Source: Protonemura montana (lineage: Eukaryota; Arthropoda; Insecta; Plecoptera; Nemouridae). From it: a DNA stretch of 64,000 bases. Below are positions 12,174 through 23,805 of this stretch, in pieces (positions within the stretch are counted from its first letter, which is position 1; every line of letters starts with the position of its first letter). The notes below the pieces were generated by a model. It made no database searches, was not told the DNA's origin, and was given only the letters and a program-made list of their open reading frames with translations. The DNA is taken from the NCBI GenBank assembly GCA_947568835.1, contig OX387606.1, positions 12,896,001 through 12,960,000 on the forward strand, in the 5' to 3' direction. Made by a program: the position numbers and the translations under genes.

Positions 12174-13593
12174 TTACTTCCTCTTGCAAGTGTTGTTCTG
12201 GGCGACTGCGTTGCTCTTGCATCCGCATTGGAAGTTGATGCAATGGGAAAGATTGCCAAGCTTTTTCGTGCACTGGGCGTCGGTCTCGCAGCCAGATCCA
12301 AGCGTCGTCGCAACTGCATTGACAGGAAATTATCAGATCATTGTTCGATGCGTTTGCTCATTGAAAAGTAAAAGAATATGCAATCAATCTTTCAAGCGTC
12401 GCGACCCATTAATGATTACTATGGGTGTAATTAGCTAGATGCGATAAACTTAGGTCAAAAGGTTAAATATTTCTAAAGCACTCCACTATAGAAACGCCGA
12501 CATACTGTAATAGCAGTCATTGCTAATTGTCTTTATGTAAATTGGCAGGAGTGAAGCGTATGAATCCTGACTGAAATACGAAAGTGGATGAAGTAATTAC
12601 CCTGAAGACATCCGTCCTTTCCCGCCGAGACAACCTCGACGTTAGCTTTGCAGGAGCAGACGCCGTTGTCACAAAATCCGATGTCGCATTTGTTACCAAC
12701 GCAACGATCACCAATCACTGACAGACAAAAAAAAATCGTTGTATTATCTTGCCCACGATTTCCACGTGCAAATTTTACGGCTGGCGACAGAGAATTTGAA
12801 ATTCGACTTACGACCACCGTTCTTTCGGCACACTTTGTTGACGACAGCTGCGTTGGCTTTGCAGCCACACTGGTTGCGAATGCAAGTCGAGAATCTGCCG
12901 AGTTTCAAGGTGCATTGGCGGTCCTCTTCACATCCTGATCCCAACGTCTGGGCGACTGCAATCAACGTTTAAATTGGATGATTTATTTGTTGTGGCGTCT
13001 GCTTTAACAATAGCAGTGTGAGTGGCTGGTAGATGCACCAGGAGATACCAAATGAAAGAGACATGGTTGATTGGGTCAATCAATAAGTTTCGTTCGCAGC
13101 TGTTGCTGCTGTTGCTTTACCTGGCAGACACTTTTTCTTGTTGGTTGCGGAGACTTCGGTTTTTGCACAAAGACAGACGCCATCGTCGCAGAAGCCAACG
13201 GTGCACCTATTGGATGGGCAGCGTTCTCCAACCACTGCAGAAAGATATGATTGAGGCTTAGTTTAGAAATGTTCAGGTTTAAATAGACTTTTAATACGGT
13301 CACTTAAAAACATAAGCCGTTTCTTTGCATCACCGAAAGATTTCTTTAGTAGTATTACCACGTTGACAGCACAGTTTTGAAGTTCCAGAAGAAAATAGAG
13401 ACACAAATTGAAAATTGGATGCATTGAATCAACAGTCAGTGTATGTAGATTGTTGCAAATAAAACCTTATTGCAATAATGATGCTGAATAATGAATACTA
13501 TGATCAGTAACCAGTTGTTTACTTACACGCTGAGCAGCATTGCTGGAGGGCAAATAGAGCTACCAAGAAAAACACAATCTTTGAGGTAAACAT
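12174..13593 (-). CDS. Secreted cysteine-rich protein with four EB-like modules in A-B-A-B order, 5 exons, 193 aa
   Basis: Coding exons on the minus strand: 13593-13527, 13234-13121, 12955-12812, 12717-12601, 12313-12174 (stop TAA). They total 582 nt with GT-AG borders, and every intron is in phase 1. Exon 1 encodes a signal peptide (MFTSKIVFFLVALFALQQCC, then SA). Each later exon is one six-cysteine module. A modules (residues about 23-60 and 109-147) have C-x4-C-x4-C-x4-C-x-C-x12/13-C with a GFCD-GVC core. B modules (about 61-108 and 148-193) start VAxTLGSGCE and have C-x5-C-x9-C-x4-C-x-C-x10-C. The spacing resembles the EB module of invertebrate extracellular proteins, but that family link is an inference. 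There is no transmembrane segment, so the product is predicted to be a small, disulfide-rich soluble protein. Its function is unknown. A TATA box sits 80 bp upstream. Confidence 0.88.
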
Positions 13594-13671
13594 TATTATA
13601 TGGTAATTCACAGATGTCTTTATAATTCGAATTTAATTTCACGTATGATCATTTGGTCTCGCGGTCCAAGT

Positions 13672-13677
13672 CTTATA
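13672..13677 (-). promoter_or_regulatory. TATA box of the cysteine-rich secreted protein gene
   Basis: The minus strand reads GCATATAAGACTT, a good TATA match. It lies 79-84 bp upstream of the ATG at 13593, which would put transcription start near 13645-13650 and give a short 5' UTR of about 55 nt. A TATA-driven, short-UTR gene is typical of tissue-specific or inducible secreted proteins. Confidence 0.5.
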
Positions 13678-13689
13678 TGCAAGACCAAA

Positions 13690-15141
13690 TCGTGTTTTTG
13701 TACATTTGGGGTCACAGGTTATCTGGTGTAAATAGGCTGCTAATTCTGGGTACTCTGACCGTTAACACGTAAGACCTGGGTTAACCATGCTAAAGTCGAT
13801 GTTGCAATATTCTTCACATTTCAGATTAAACGAGCAGATGATGGTGCGTTAGGTGCCAAAGTTCAAAGACAAAAATTTGAAGAGGAAGGACAGATTCTGG
13901 GAATCGTTATTGCGACCGCTGCAATGTTGGTTTGTTTATTTGTAATTAATTGAGGAATAGACAGTTTGGGTGCATTGACAGCCATACTATCATATTTGCA
14001 ATTGAGATTGTAGAAAATTCACGGAAACGTTGTGATTATGAAGTATTTTGACGAAATAAAATGATTTGAATGAAAAACGCAAAAAGTTTTACGAGTGACG
14101 CGTGAATGCGCTCTTAACTTATTTAAACTCGAAATGAAAACGCTGATGACAAGCATATTTTCTACTTAAAGTAACTCTATCAAATGACACTAAATTAAAA
14201 ATTTAAATTAAATTAAAAGTATATAAGCATAATGAAAAAGTTTAAAATTAGTCTCATTCCTAACTCTTGGTCTCTCCACCTAGTGAGACTAGCGAGCACG
14301 TGCGAAGGTTATAAATCATGGAATCCCCCTGGCAGTCAGGTACTTTATTCCAACCCCCCCTTGTGTTATCTTAACTACTACACCGAGCCTAGACTCGGTT
14401 CATAAGGGAGGTTTCATCCCCCAGGAGCAGTTTCACAAACCTGGCCGACTCTTGTCACCAGAAATACAGAACGCGTACACAGCCAAGGAATCCTCTAAAT
14501 GCTAAATAATATTACAATGAGTCTTGTCTTGGTTATCTTGGTGTACAAATCTAATGTATCCTTATCTGGCTTTGTTTGTTGTAAATTAATTATAATTTAG
14601 GATGACGCTTGAGGGAGGGTTCAAAAGTTTCTATTCAGATTAAAATGTTGAATGTTGAACGTGGAATGAGAGAAATGGCACGGTTGCGATAACCTCGATC
14701 TATTTTGTTGTTTTATTTTAATTTTTTGAAGAATATATGCAAATTAGAACATTTAATATTATGTGTTTTTATCAAGGTAAAGCGTGCTAGCTTTCTAACC
14801 AAAATTAATTTAAAACAGATGAAATGCTCAGAGTCAAACATTGTAAAATGTTCAGGATGAATTTAGCCAGGTAAGCCTGTAACGAGAACACTCTCCAAGT
14901 TACCAAGAAATAATCAGCTCAATTGCTGCCATTAAAACCCCTGGATTATTACAGAAAATCTTGCTGAAATTAACTTCATTGCCAAGGAGTTTCTAGTAAA
15001 GTTTCAAATTAGGAAATTTAATCCTTTAAGTTTCCACACGAAGGAAACGTTGCTAAAGCTAGTTATCAAACTTTCAATAGTTTACTTGAGAAATCGTCAG
15101 AAGACGCTTCCAAATATTGATTTATAATTATAATAATACAA
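13690..15141. other. Non-coding stretch
   Basis: No gene recognised. The part at about 14260-14480 is GC-richer and looks like an old interspersed repeat (CCCCCCTTG and GAGCCTAGACTCGG segments), but no ends or second copy could be identified. Confidence 0.35.
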
Positions 15142-15381
15142 TCATTGTACGAGGTCTTTGTATGAGTTCAGGACCAGATGATTTTCCTTGTAAGACGATC
15201 TTGACAAAATACCATCTCTGACATGAATTAAGATAGAAGTGTCCTCCTGTCTTGGCCAAACATTTTCTTTCTCTTGACATACCCATACTGCATTATAACC
15301 AATAAACAACGCGTAAATTATCACCCACACCGTCATAAATATCCAGTTGAATGAATAATGGCCCATTCCAGAATCAGGCAT
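15142..15381 (-). CDS. Candidate small single-pass membrane protein, 79 aa
   Basis: An uninterrupted ATG-to-stop frame starts MPDSGMGHYSFNW. It continues into a hydrophobic segment at about residues 13-34 (WIFMTVWVIIYALFIGYNAV), then a charged tail ending SYKDLVQ. The layout of short N-terminus, one transmembrane helix and longer polar tail suggests a real membrane micropeptide rather than a random frame. There is no recognised family. The start context is weak (T at -3), and no promoter or splice sites were found. It could also be an exon of a larger gene or chance. Confidence 0.35.
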   Translation of the reverse strand: MPDSGMGHYSFNWIFMTVWVIIYALFIGYNAVWVCQEKENVWPRQEDTSILIHVRDGILSRSSYKENHLVLNSYKDLVQ

Positions 15382-17150
15382 ACATCCTTCCCTTTTTTTC
15401 AGAAGACATGTTCCTCTCAGTAAGGGATAAGCTTCTCATTCGGATTAATTGCTGACAGCTGGCGTTTTCAATAAGTAAACTCAATGAAAAACCAACAGAT
15501 TTGTAGTAATTTCAGAGCATCAACCTTAATTGGTGCATTTAATAAAAAGAACAAACAGCTAAGAATCTTTGCTACAAAATTCTAACGTCAAGTGCTGTCT
15601 TCTTCTCTCTTAGTATTTACCGTTTCTCATGAAATGCCTCTAGTGGGAAAATTCGAAGTTAAATATTCCACAAGAAAAACAAAAAACCAGCAACAACGTT
15701 GCTCTAAAGCTGTGTTCTCTATTTTCTCTTCATGTAATTAAAAAGTAAAAATAATTATCTTGTTAGTTAGTGGTAATGTTTAACACATTCATGCTTGCAT
15801 GAAGCTTGGAGCAAGCACTCTAACGTATTTCTTTATGGTCTAGCTACCCCAATTAACTAACTTCTGTAAGCGAATTAGAGCCAACAAAATGTTGAGCAAG
15901 TCCCTTATTTTGAAATGATATCTAACAACAACAGTCGTCTTCATTGCCACGAACTATGGAAGTGACACAATGTTGATTAAAATTAATACATCTCTTGAAA
16001 ATTAACCCAGATTTCTTTACATTTTAAAAATCGATTTGTCATATTCAACCAGCAGGTCGAGTATGATGAACCAATACTTATTCAACGAGTTAATTTCACC
16101 AATGTCAAAACAAAGACAATTAGTCTCAGTCGTCTGAAACATTGATGCATTGTGAACATTGATATGTGTGTCTGAAACATTATTTTTAGTTTCGCAGACC
16201 AAAAGCAATCCTCTGTTTTAACAATTTCCTAGGAAAACGATGCCGGTCTCCGTTGAGATCTCAACAACAATCGGCCGTTGTTTTGGTAGAAATAAGGCAA
16301 CGGCAAAAGCATGAGGAACCCCCAATAATTTGAAACGTGTGCCCAACAGCTGCGTGTAAGCGCTCGCCCGGCTCACAAATGAATTCCTTGTCTGAGTGCT
16401 CCCAGTCTCACCCCCGTTAATGGCACCCGATAATTCTCGATAGCACCTAATGACTAAAATGCCCGCTAGGTAGTACTAATTTATCCTTGGCTGTTGTTAC
16501 TATTTCGAACATGCTTCGAAGTTCTAGCGCTGAAACTTGATTTGAGACTTCTGTAGATAATATTGTTGTTATGAAATTAATCTTACCATGTTATCGTATT
16601 TCATATAATTGGGTTTGGGATCAAATGATTTAGGGTTAACGAAACCGACTTTTTTATCTGGAGTTCACAATAGATACAAGGACAAAACGTTAATTGAAAT
16701 GGTTCCCGTTTCGAGAAATGCACTTTTATTATAAAATTAAATACCATTATTCCATAACAATTTTCGGTCCGTAACTACGGACACTTATTTCTAGCACACT
16801 AGTTACCAATTCCTTTCTTATTTCTAGCCCACTTATTTCCTTTGTATGGGTTATTGGGCAGTGTTGGGTAGAGTTGACATTTCTTTTTGCAAGTCTTTGT
16901 AACTAAAAGATGATGCCCCTTCAATAAATCTGGTCTATGATTGGCCAACCGTTTGAACTTCAAATGAATTAAATTATTGACAGCAAAACTGCACATAACA
17001 TGCGAGATGGAATTCTGATTTATCGTTCAGCGATTCAGCGAGATCGTGTGAAACGGATGACTGCATAAAATTGGGGTCCATGTGTCTGGGATTTACAAAA
17101 GTAACAATGCCTGACGCGTCTTCTAATTCACGGAGCACGCGGTATGGGGC
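15382..17150. other. Non-coding stretch
   Basis: AT-rich DNA with short random-looking frames. No gene, RNA or repeat that I can support. Confidence 0.35.
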
Positions 17151-17153
17151 CGT

Positions 17154-17180
17154 CAGCGACGCCGACGCCGACGTCGACGC
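17154..17180. repeat. (GACGCC)n hexanucleotide microsatellite, imperfect
   Basis: The run GCGACGCCGACGCCGACG, followed by TCGACGCC, is a short imperfect hexamer array. Related GGCGTC units occur at 24821-24848 and within 11755-11850. Confidence 0.7.
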
Positions 17181-17702
17181 CTGTTCCCCACATTAACACT
17201 GTATTGTTGTCTGAACCTCGTGCACTCCCTTTTGTACTGGTTAAAGCAGACTGCCGAACTGAACCGAAACGAATGTCCTCTACGCCATTGAAATATATGC
17301 AAATTAGGCATATCAGCTTGCCATTCCGTGCGAAACAAATACATTGATAATTATGATAAGACTTAGGTTAGGCCAGCTCTGGTAGATTAAAAAAATCTCG
17401 AAAATTGCAGCTCAGGCCACCAGCACGACACTTAGCAACTTAGAAACTTAGAAACTTAGCACAGTATCAGGCTGGAAATGGGAGACAACTCGAAACTCTC
17501 ATTGTTGCATTTTACATTGTTGCACTGTCGGATTTGGAATCAAATTTTGGACTATTTTGGTGAGAAGGTATATCATTTTAGAGACCTCTATAGCCATTTT
17601 TTTCCTACTGGTTTGATACGGCAACATCTGTTACGTATGAGAACTACATGTAGTCGTATTGAATTTGCCATAAGAAAACGGGTCATGGCGATCCAGTCTC
17701 AC

Positions 17703-18022
17703 AGGTAAGACCAAATTTACCACCAAATAAAAACACCCTTCCAGGAAAACTTCCAATGTCCACCACAGACACCAAACCATGAAACCAATAAATCCAACTG
17801 AAGTGCTTAAAGTTTTGCAAATCGCGGCTTGTTCGGCATCACAGGGATGAACAGCAGCACATGGACCAACGCGTGTGCAGGGACGAAGGATGCTGCGTGA
17901 CAAAGAGAGGACGAAGGCTAGGGTGCTAGACAGGCACGTGTCGTCTCCACAATGTCGTCTTATGTTCGACCAGTCGCGAGGAAACTCGGTGCCATCGGAC
18001 GGTCTGCCATAGGATTGGGAGG
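17703..18022 (-). CDS. Candidate orphan exon, cysteine-rich ectodomain plus membrane-spanning stretch (unidentified)
   Basis: On the minus strand a good acceptor (CTGTATTTTTCAG, AG at 18024-18023) is followed by 320 nt open in one frame. That frame ends at a consensus donor (CTTACCT then GTGAGA at 17702). The open frame actually extends further, about 480 nt stop to stop, which is long for this AT-rich DNA, and its 5' half is GC-rich. The peptide contains several cysteines (RPCTRVGPCAAVHPC) and then a hydrophobic segment (VGFIGFMVWCLWWTLEVFL). It has no ATG, so it would be an internal exon, but no partner exon was recognised. A plus-strand frame (17478-17704) ending at its own good donor, CACAG then GTAAGA, competes for the same site. 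Confidence 0.25.
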
Positions 18023-18119
18023 CTGAAAAATACAGATCGTAAATCTGATTCGGAAATAGAAATGCGTCCCGTTTTGCTGGGAAATGAGGACATCAATTTT
18101 GTATTGTCATCAACTGACT

Positions 18120-20420
18120 TTGTCTGTGTCATCAAAACTTTTTTTTTTGTGTTTTGTGATCTGTGGAAACGGGATGAGAAATTATTGCTCTCTAAGGGAT
18201 GGGTAACAACGAGTTTCAAAATTTCTTATAATTAGCTGTTGCGGGCTTGTATTAATAAAATAAATACTAATTGGTTTTCGACTTAATTGTTCTTGGTGAA
18301 TGGTTATGCGAAAGAGGATTTAAGAACGTGCCCAGAAAGCTGACGCCATGGCTTCCTGCATGTTAATTAAAGCGTGCTGAAATTAATGGCTCTTTATACT
18401 GTCTCCATTTGCTCAGACAGAAACCAATTGTAAGTGTACCGTGAAATCCCGAGTCTTTTTCTTGAAAAAGTTTCGTAAAAATAGTATATAAGACTCTGAA
18501 ACTCTTTAGTGCTTCCTTACTTCCTTCCTTTGGCTAGTTCGAGGTGGATTATCCATATCTTTTGGTTCAGTTTACAGCTCTAAGAATTTTCCTTGGTTGT
18601 CGTTGAAATCGCAAAGTATTTCAATCCAGCTCTCATACTTTTCTTGTTTTTTGTTTATTTTGCACATTTTTTCTTGGAAACGTTTCGTATTGCGCCCAGC
18701 TTGCAAATGAGGTCGCAGACAAAATATGAGAACATCACCAAAAATATATGTTCAGTGCTGCATAAACACTTGCAAAGGAAATGGAGTGGCTGGCTTAGGG
18801 GGTAAAGTATAAAAATTAGACGGTAGTTGCACATTAGAACAAGCACTCAAAAATAATTCAAGCAAATTTGGCAACTCAGATTCAATTCCGATTTCAAGAT
18901 TTTCAAATCTGAGTTATCAATCAAAACACACTTGCCCAAAAATAAACTGATTGATCACAAAGAATAAGGAAACTGAAAGCTATAGCCTGTTGTGATCCCC
19001 ATCGGTCCTTGTTCCTTCGTCAAGGCTCATAGCAAGAAGATTGCGTAGAATTGATACGATTGATAGATTCGTACACAAATACCTGTAAAAGCGTGGAAAT
19101 CCAATGTAATACGTGTTTTACGTTTCTAAGCGTATTGGTTGAGCCACGTGTTGTACTTTGTATACCCGGTGTTATGTGCTTTCTTCGATTTCTTCAAATC
19201 CTCGCGAAGGGATTTTATCGGTTTCTTCTGTTAAGGAAAGAAAATTCGTTCCACAGAATACTTTAGGGAAATATCCTTTCTGTTATAAGCCCCTATTCAT
19301 ATCACATATCCGAGTATTCTTGAAAATAAAATAATATTAATAAAATACCTCGACGGCTGTGAATTTTTAGGGAATTTCCTAGCCAGATTTGGACACATTT
19401 CATTCTATTTAAATATAGTATGGTTGGACGAGATACATATAATAAAGGGCGCTATAGAGAAAATCCTAGTTCTTATACAAATTTGAGAAATTTCTTGTTT
19501 TGTGTAAACTTATAAATAAAAGTAAAGATTTTAATTTATTTTTTGAACTCTGTGTGTCCACCCGATATTTTTCCAGCAAGAATCGTAGATCGAGTGTAAT
19601 TTGGTGTAATGGCCACAGTATGTGAAATAAATTGCGTGGAAGATCTAATCGACTGACAGAACATTGACACGGCGTTTCACCTATCGCAGAAGTGAGTTAT
19701 TGGTTTATCATATCACTGATAGAACATTTGGCGCCAAGATATGGCGCTTTTACCAATGGCAAAATCCTGCGACAATAAAAATTACAAATTGACATTTTTC
19801 GGTATCGTTTTAATTTACAATATGATTGATGCTGCCATTTGATCACAGATACAGAAGTAATGATTTCATATATTTTTTTTTTAATATTATTTCTTCCGAG
19901 ATTGAAAAACATAGAGGACATTTTATAATGTCGATGCTGAACTGCCGTCTAGTCCAGCATTAGAATCCATAATATCTGCTCCCCGAAAGGGCAAAACCAT
20001 AATATGATTCGTCCAAATATCACTTCTCATACATTAAACTGAAACAATCCAAGCATCACTCAGGTCTTCTTAGTTACTGTAAAGGAGGGACAGAGCTGAC
20101 CGTCCGGCCGGTAGATAGCCGTGGTAGCACCTTGCCGTGCAATAACTATCACTTGCGACTATTCCTGAATGCTCTGGAACGACATTTTTCACCCTTCCCG
20201 AACCCCGTACACAGGGCACTGTTGGAAAACCGACCCCTATCCTGGCTGCTTCGCTGAATCAGCAACATGGTCAGTCCAGAACCGCCGACTTCCAAGATTG
20301 CTGCAATCTGAATGGTTTATATTTCCAATATTGCCAAACTATATGTGTGGGTTACGATATATGGTTTATCTAATAGCACAGAATTGAATCGACGTTGGTC
20401 ATATCAGTTAAATGAATTGA
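18120..20420. other. Non-coding stretch
   Basis: AT-rich DNA with no supported gene. The frame at 18593-18805 (plus) has a hydrophobic stretch but no ATG and no splice context. Confidence 0.35.
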
Positions 20421-20440
20421 TAGGTTAGGTTAGGTTAGGT
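20421..20440 (+). repeat. Short interstitial TTAGG-type repeat, four units
   Basis: Four tandem TAGGT units equal (TTAGG)n, the arthropod telomere repeat in permuted form. It is far too short to be a telomere. It supports an arthropod, most likely insect, origin. Confidence 0.7.
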
Positions 20441-21868
20441 TTCGAAGGCTTCGAAGAATTTATGGTTAACAGAGAATCCAATCAATGTCTATCTAATTAT
20501 CGTTTTTTTTTATTTTTTTTTTTTTTAGAATTATTTAAGATCCAGTAGTAAAAGAAATATGCGGCCCAACAGATCATTATTTTAATCGGAACTGTTGTCT
20601 AGCCTCTAGAAGTTACTGCGCGCGGATTGCTTGCGTTTCCTGGAGAGAAAAAAAGCAACATAAAACACAATAAAATAAATAACTTGATATCCGTTCCTGT
20701 GCTTTTGATGCTCTCTTTCGTGTGATGAGAAAACTCACTGTTGTAAGAATGACTAGAGAATATAACTCGACCAAATGGACATGACATGAAATTTTATACG
20801 GGATGTTACATTTATAGGCCATCAAAATCCTATCGTTCCTTCCCATCCAGTCTGCTCTAGCGAACACTTGCAGTTTAAGATGTACTAAAGAAATACTTCA
20901 CGGGTATAAAACGGAATCAAGTTTATAACATGTCTCTCCTCTCAACTACTAAGTTGCCATTGTTCGACAGTGTGGTCTGCGCTTTAATGCACACTGATAC
21001 ATTACATATTGTTTCAAGCACATTTTTATATCAGAATGAAAATAAAATTCTCTAAGAGCATAGGAAGTTGCTAAGAGAATAGGAGCGATGGCGCAGATGC
21101 AATATACGTAATCTTCGCGGCCAGATCAAGGGGCTTAAACCGAAGAAAATCAAATGATTGTTCTTTTGAGAAGGAAATTTTCATTTCAGTTTTTAACTAT
21201 TTTAATAAATAAGGAGAGAACGGGAAAAACAATTATGTATTTGAACCCCTGTGATGCTGCATCTATCCATGCGAACAAATTGCCCGTTATGGGATATTTT
21301 TTTATAGCGGGTCTACGTTCGTTATCAATCGGAAAGCTGGATAAAGCGAGGGTGGATTTTCATTCTGTACTCGTCGGCGGCGAACTCGCAGAAAGCTGGA
21401 AAAGCGAGTCCCTTAAGGGAAATGCGGCATACATGTATATTTTAATTATTTTAGTTATCCGAGGATCTAAACGAATATTTGTATATGCTAGGCAGGCAGA
21501 GAGTATATGAAGATGGAATTATATCAAATATTTTAGCACAGATATACTTTTTTAATTTCGTTTCCGTAATAAATTTAATTTAGAAATTTTTTATCTTCAT
21601 GCTCGTCTTGTTTAACTTTGAAGTCTTTGATGTAAGACATTGTCAATGTTTTAGCAAATAAGAGCATCATAATCTGCACCCTCGTCGCCCTTCTCTCGGG
21701 GTCGTCACACTCCCAAAACGCTTTTGGGGCCAGGGGCCGACTATCTGACTGATGTCATTAGGCACACGAAAAGCGAATCTTTCCTTTATGAGTATTTATT
21801 TCATCAAAGGCATAAATGATCTACTATTTCACCCTCTTCTCCCCCAGAAATTGGTTCGAGTGAAGACA
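20441..21868. other. Non-coding stretch
   Basis: It includes a T-rich run near 20503-20527 and a small imperfect direct repeat (GAAAGCTGGATAAAGCGAG and GAAAGCTGGAAAAGCGAG) near 21331-21410. The plus-strand frame 21154-21510 runs through that repeat and has no recognisable domain. Confidence 0.3.
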
Positions 21869-22075
21869 TTACGTTGATCTGCCTTTATGATGGCTGATCA
21901 TACATGACTGCTCTAATTTCATAATTGTTTCTCTTATCCTATCAGCTATTGTCAGATAATTGGAGATGTAAGATTGATATTTTTGTTCATCGTCTGGAAT
22001 TAATATGGATTGTACCGACAAAAGAAAATTTCTGAAAGCCACCACGCAAAGTTCCGAGGAAAATATAATAGACAT
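21869..22075 (-). CDS. Candidate small open reading frame, 68 aa
   Basis: An ATG-to-stop frame starts MSIIFSSELCVV. Its middle part is amphipathic and helix-like (SILIPDDEQKYQSYISNYLT, then ADRIRETIMKLEQS). The residue mix is more protein-like than in most frames of this region. No family, promoter or splice evidence is seen, so it may be chance or the remnant of a larger gene. Confidence 0.2.
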   Translation of the reverse strand: MSIIFSSELCVVAFRNFLLSVQSILIPDDEQKYQSYISNYLTIADRIRETIMKLEQSCMISHHKGRST

Positions 22076-23346
22076 GAAATTTAATATTTTATAATTAAGA
22101 AAATTTATAATAATCTAAAACCAATTTTCATTATTAATAACTTTCTCAACTAAGTTAATACTTATTAGAATATATTTCACTGCTTCGAAACCAAACACAA
22201 TATAACTCATGAATCCAATTCGCAGGTCAACGCTAATTCTGATCAATTATTCCGTCAAAATTTCCACACCTGTTCTTAATGAAAATTGAGGAAAACTTTG
22301 TTGCTGCTAAATTGTAACAAAAAGAATAAACGGCTACATGACGATGAAATTTAATTTCGACAAGGCATACTCAATAGCAACGAGGGACAAATGATCTCTG
22401 GGGAAATAACGAATAGAACCAACACCGCCAAACCCACGTGCGCATTACCGTTTTCTAAAACATTCAGAATAAAATTTCCAAAAAGCGCTGAAACGAAAGC
22501 ACTCGCTAAAAGTTTCACGTTAATTCAATAGGTCATGTGCAGATATTTGTAACTGATCCCGTCCTGAATTTATTATCGAATGGATGTGAAACCTGTTTTT
22601 GCTGAAAATGCTCACTGGAATTACATTTTTGCGCTTACGCTCTTAGTCGCGTTAAAGAATAGTCCATCATTGGGATGTTGTTATTAGGAATAGACAAAAA
22701 ACATGTAACGTGCATTTTTTTAAAATACAAGTCTTAAAATTGTAGCAATAAAGGTCGATTCTGATTGAACCTGGGTCATGATTTTCGACAATGTTGGCTA
22801 AATAGAAAATATCATAATCCTCTTACATGTAAAACGAGTCAATAAAATTGGATGATTGTCTTAAAACGCTGTGAGCCTGTACATTTTTTTAGAACTCTTT
22901 TGTTATTATTGTTTAAAAAAAAAAACGCATCCGGTGAATTTTCAAAACGTACCATATGATAGATTTTGCCACTTGCCTGCAAATTTCAACAAATCCAGAC
23001 CAAAAAATATCATACTTGACTAATATAATAGAAAACATTGCACGCGCACAACTTTGCCGACATCGATACAATGAGCTCTTAACCAAACAACCAGAGCAAC
23101 ATACTCACGCATAATTTGATATATTATCCGGCATACTTGTAATTCCACACATGCTTTTATCAATTATTCTTCTATTTCACTCAGTTCCACACAATGCCTT
23201 GCATAGCGCTGTGTTTATTAGAGTTGGTTTGTAATACACAGGCATGTCACAGGTAATTGTGTTATCAAATTACCATCCAATTACACCATTTTACTAATAC
23301 CCTTTCCCTATGCATAGTCCTAGGCGTATTAAAGTATTGATTTCAG
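22076..23346. other. Non-coding stretch
   Basis: Strongly AT-rich with no supported gene or repeat. Confidence 0.35.
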
Positions 23347-23805
23347 GTGGCTATAGCCTACATCACATGGTTTCCTTCATTTTTTCACATACATGGAACC
23401 AAAATCTATACAACCTCCGCAAATTTCAACAGACTTCCAGCATCCAACATTTTCACTGAAAGTTTAATCGGAAAAGTTGCAAGGTTCTTATTCGCAAATG
23501 AAATGTACTCTATTATACCTCGAAAACCCACGTTTCATGTGCTATTTTCCGTCAGTAATATCAAAGGTAATAACGTTGGGCATGGTGGCTATTCACCGGG
23601 TGCATTTTGTTTTAATGCGAGGGTGATACCAGGGGTGATACCAGGGGTGATACCGGGGGTGATCGTACGTAGGGGATGTTCATCCCCGAGAAGCAATTCC
23701 AGCCAGGATCTCCTCCCCCAATCCCCCCCACCGCCCAATCCACCCCCGCACAGGAGGGTCGTGAAATATTTGCTACGTGTCACGGGACAGAAAGTTATTA
23801 TTTAA
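23347..23805 (+). other. Longest single open frame in the window (152 codons), probably not a gene
   Basis: The frame starts with GTG directly after an acceptor-like TTGATTTCAG and stays open to a TAA. Its first two thirds have no recognisable domain. The last third runs through a 12-bp tandem repeat, giving VIPG repeats, and a C-rich run giving SPPPPNPPPH. No ATG lies at the head of the frame and no partner exon was found. Low-complexity DNA probably keeps it open. Confidence 0.2.
23619..23665. repeat. 12-bp tandem repeat, about 3.5 units
   Basis: The unit AGGGGTGATACC is repeated with one substitution in the last full copy. Confidence 0.8.

Noticed and set aside
12648..12972. Overlapping plus-strand frames of 77-96 codons
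   Set aside because: Antisense of the cysteine-module exons 3 and 4. The minus strand has signal peptide, phase-1 splice sites and module repeats.
20421..20440. Possible telomere
   Set aside because: Only four repeat units with unique sequence on both sides, so it is an interstitial short repeat.
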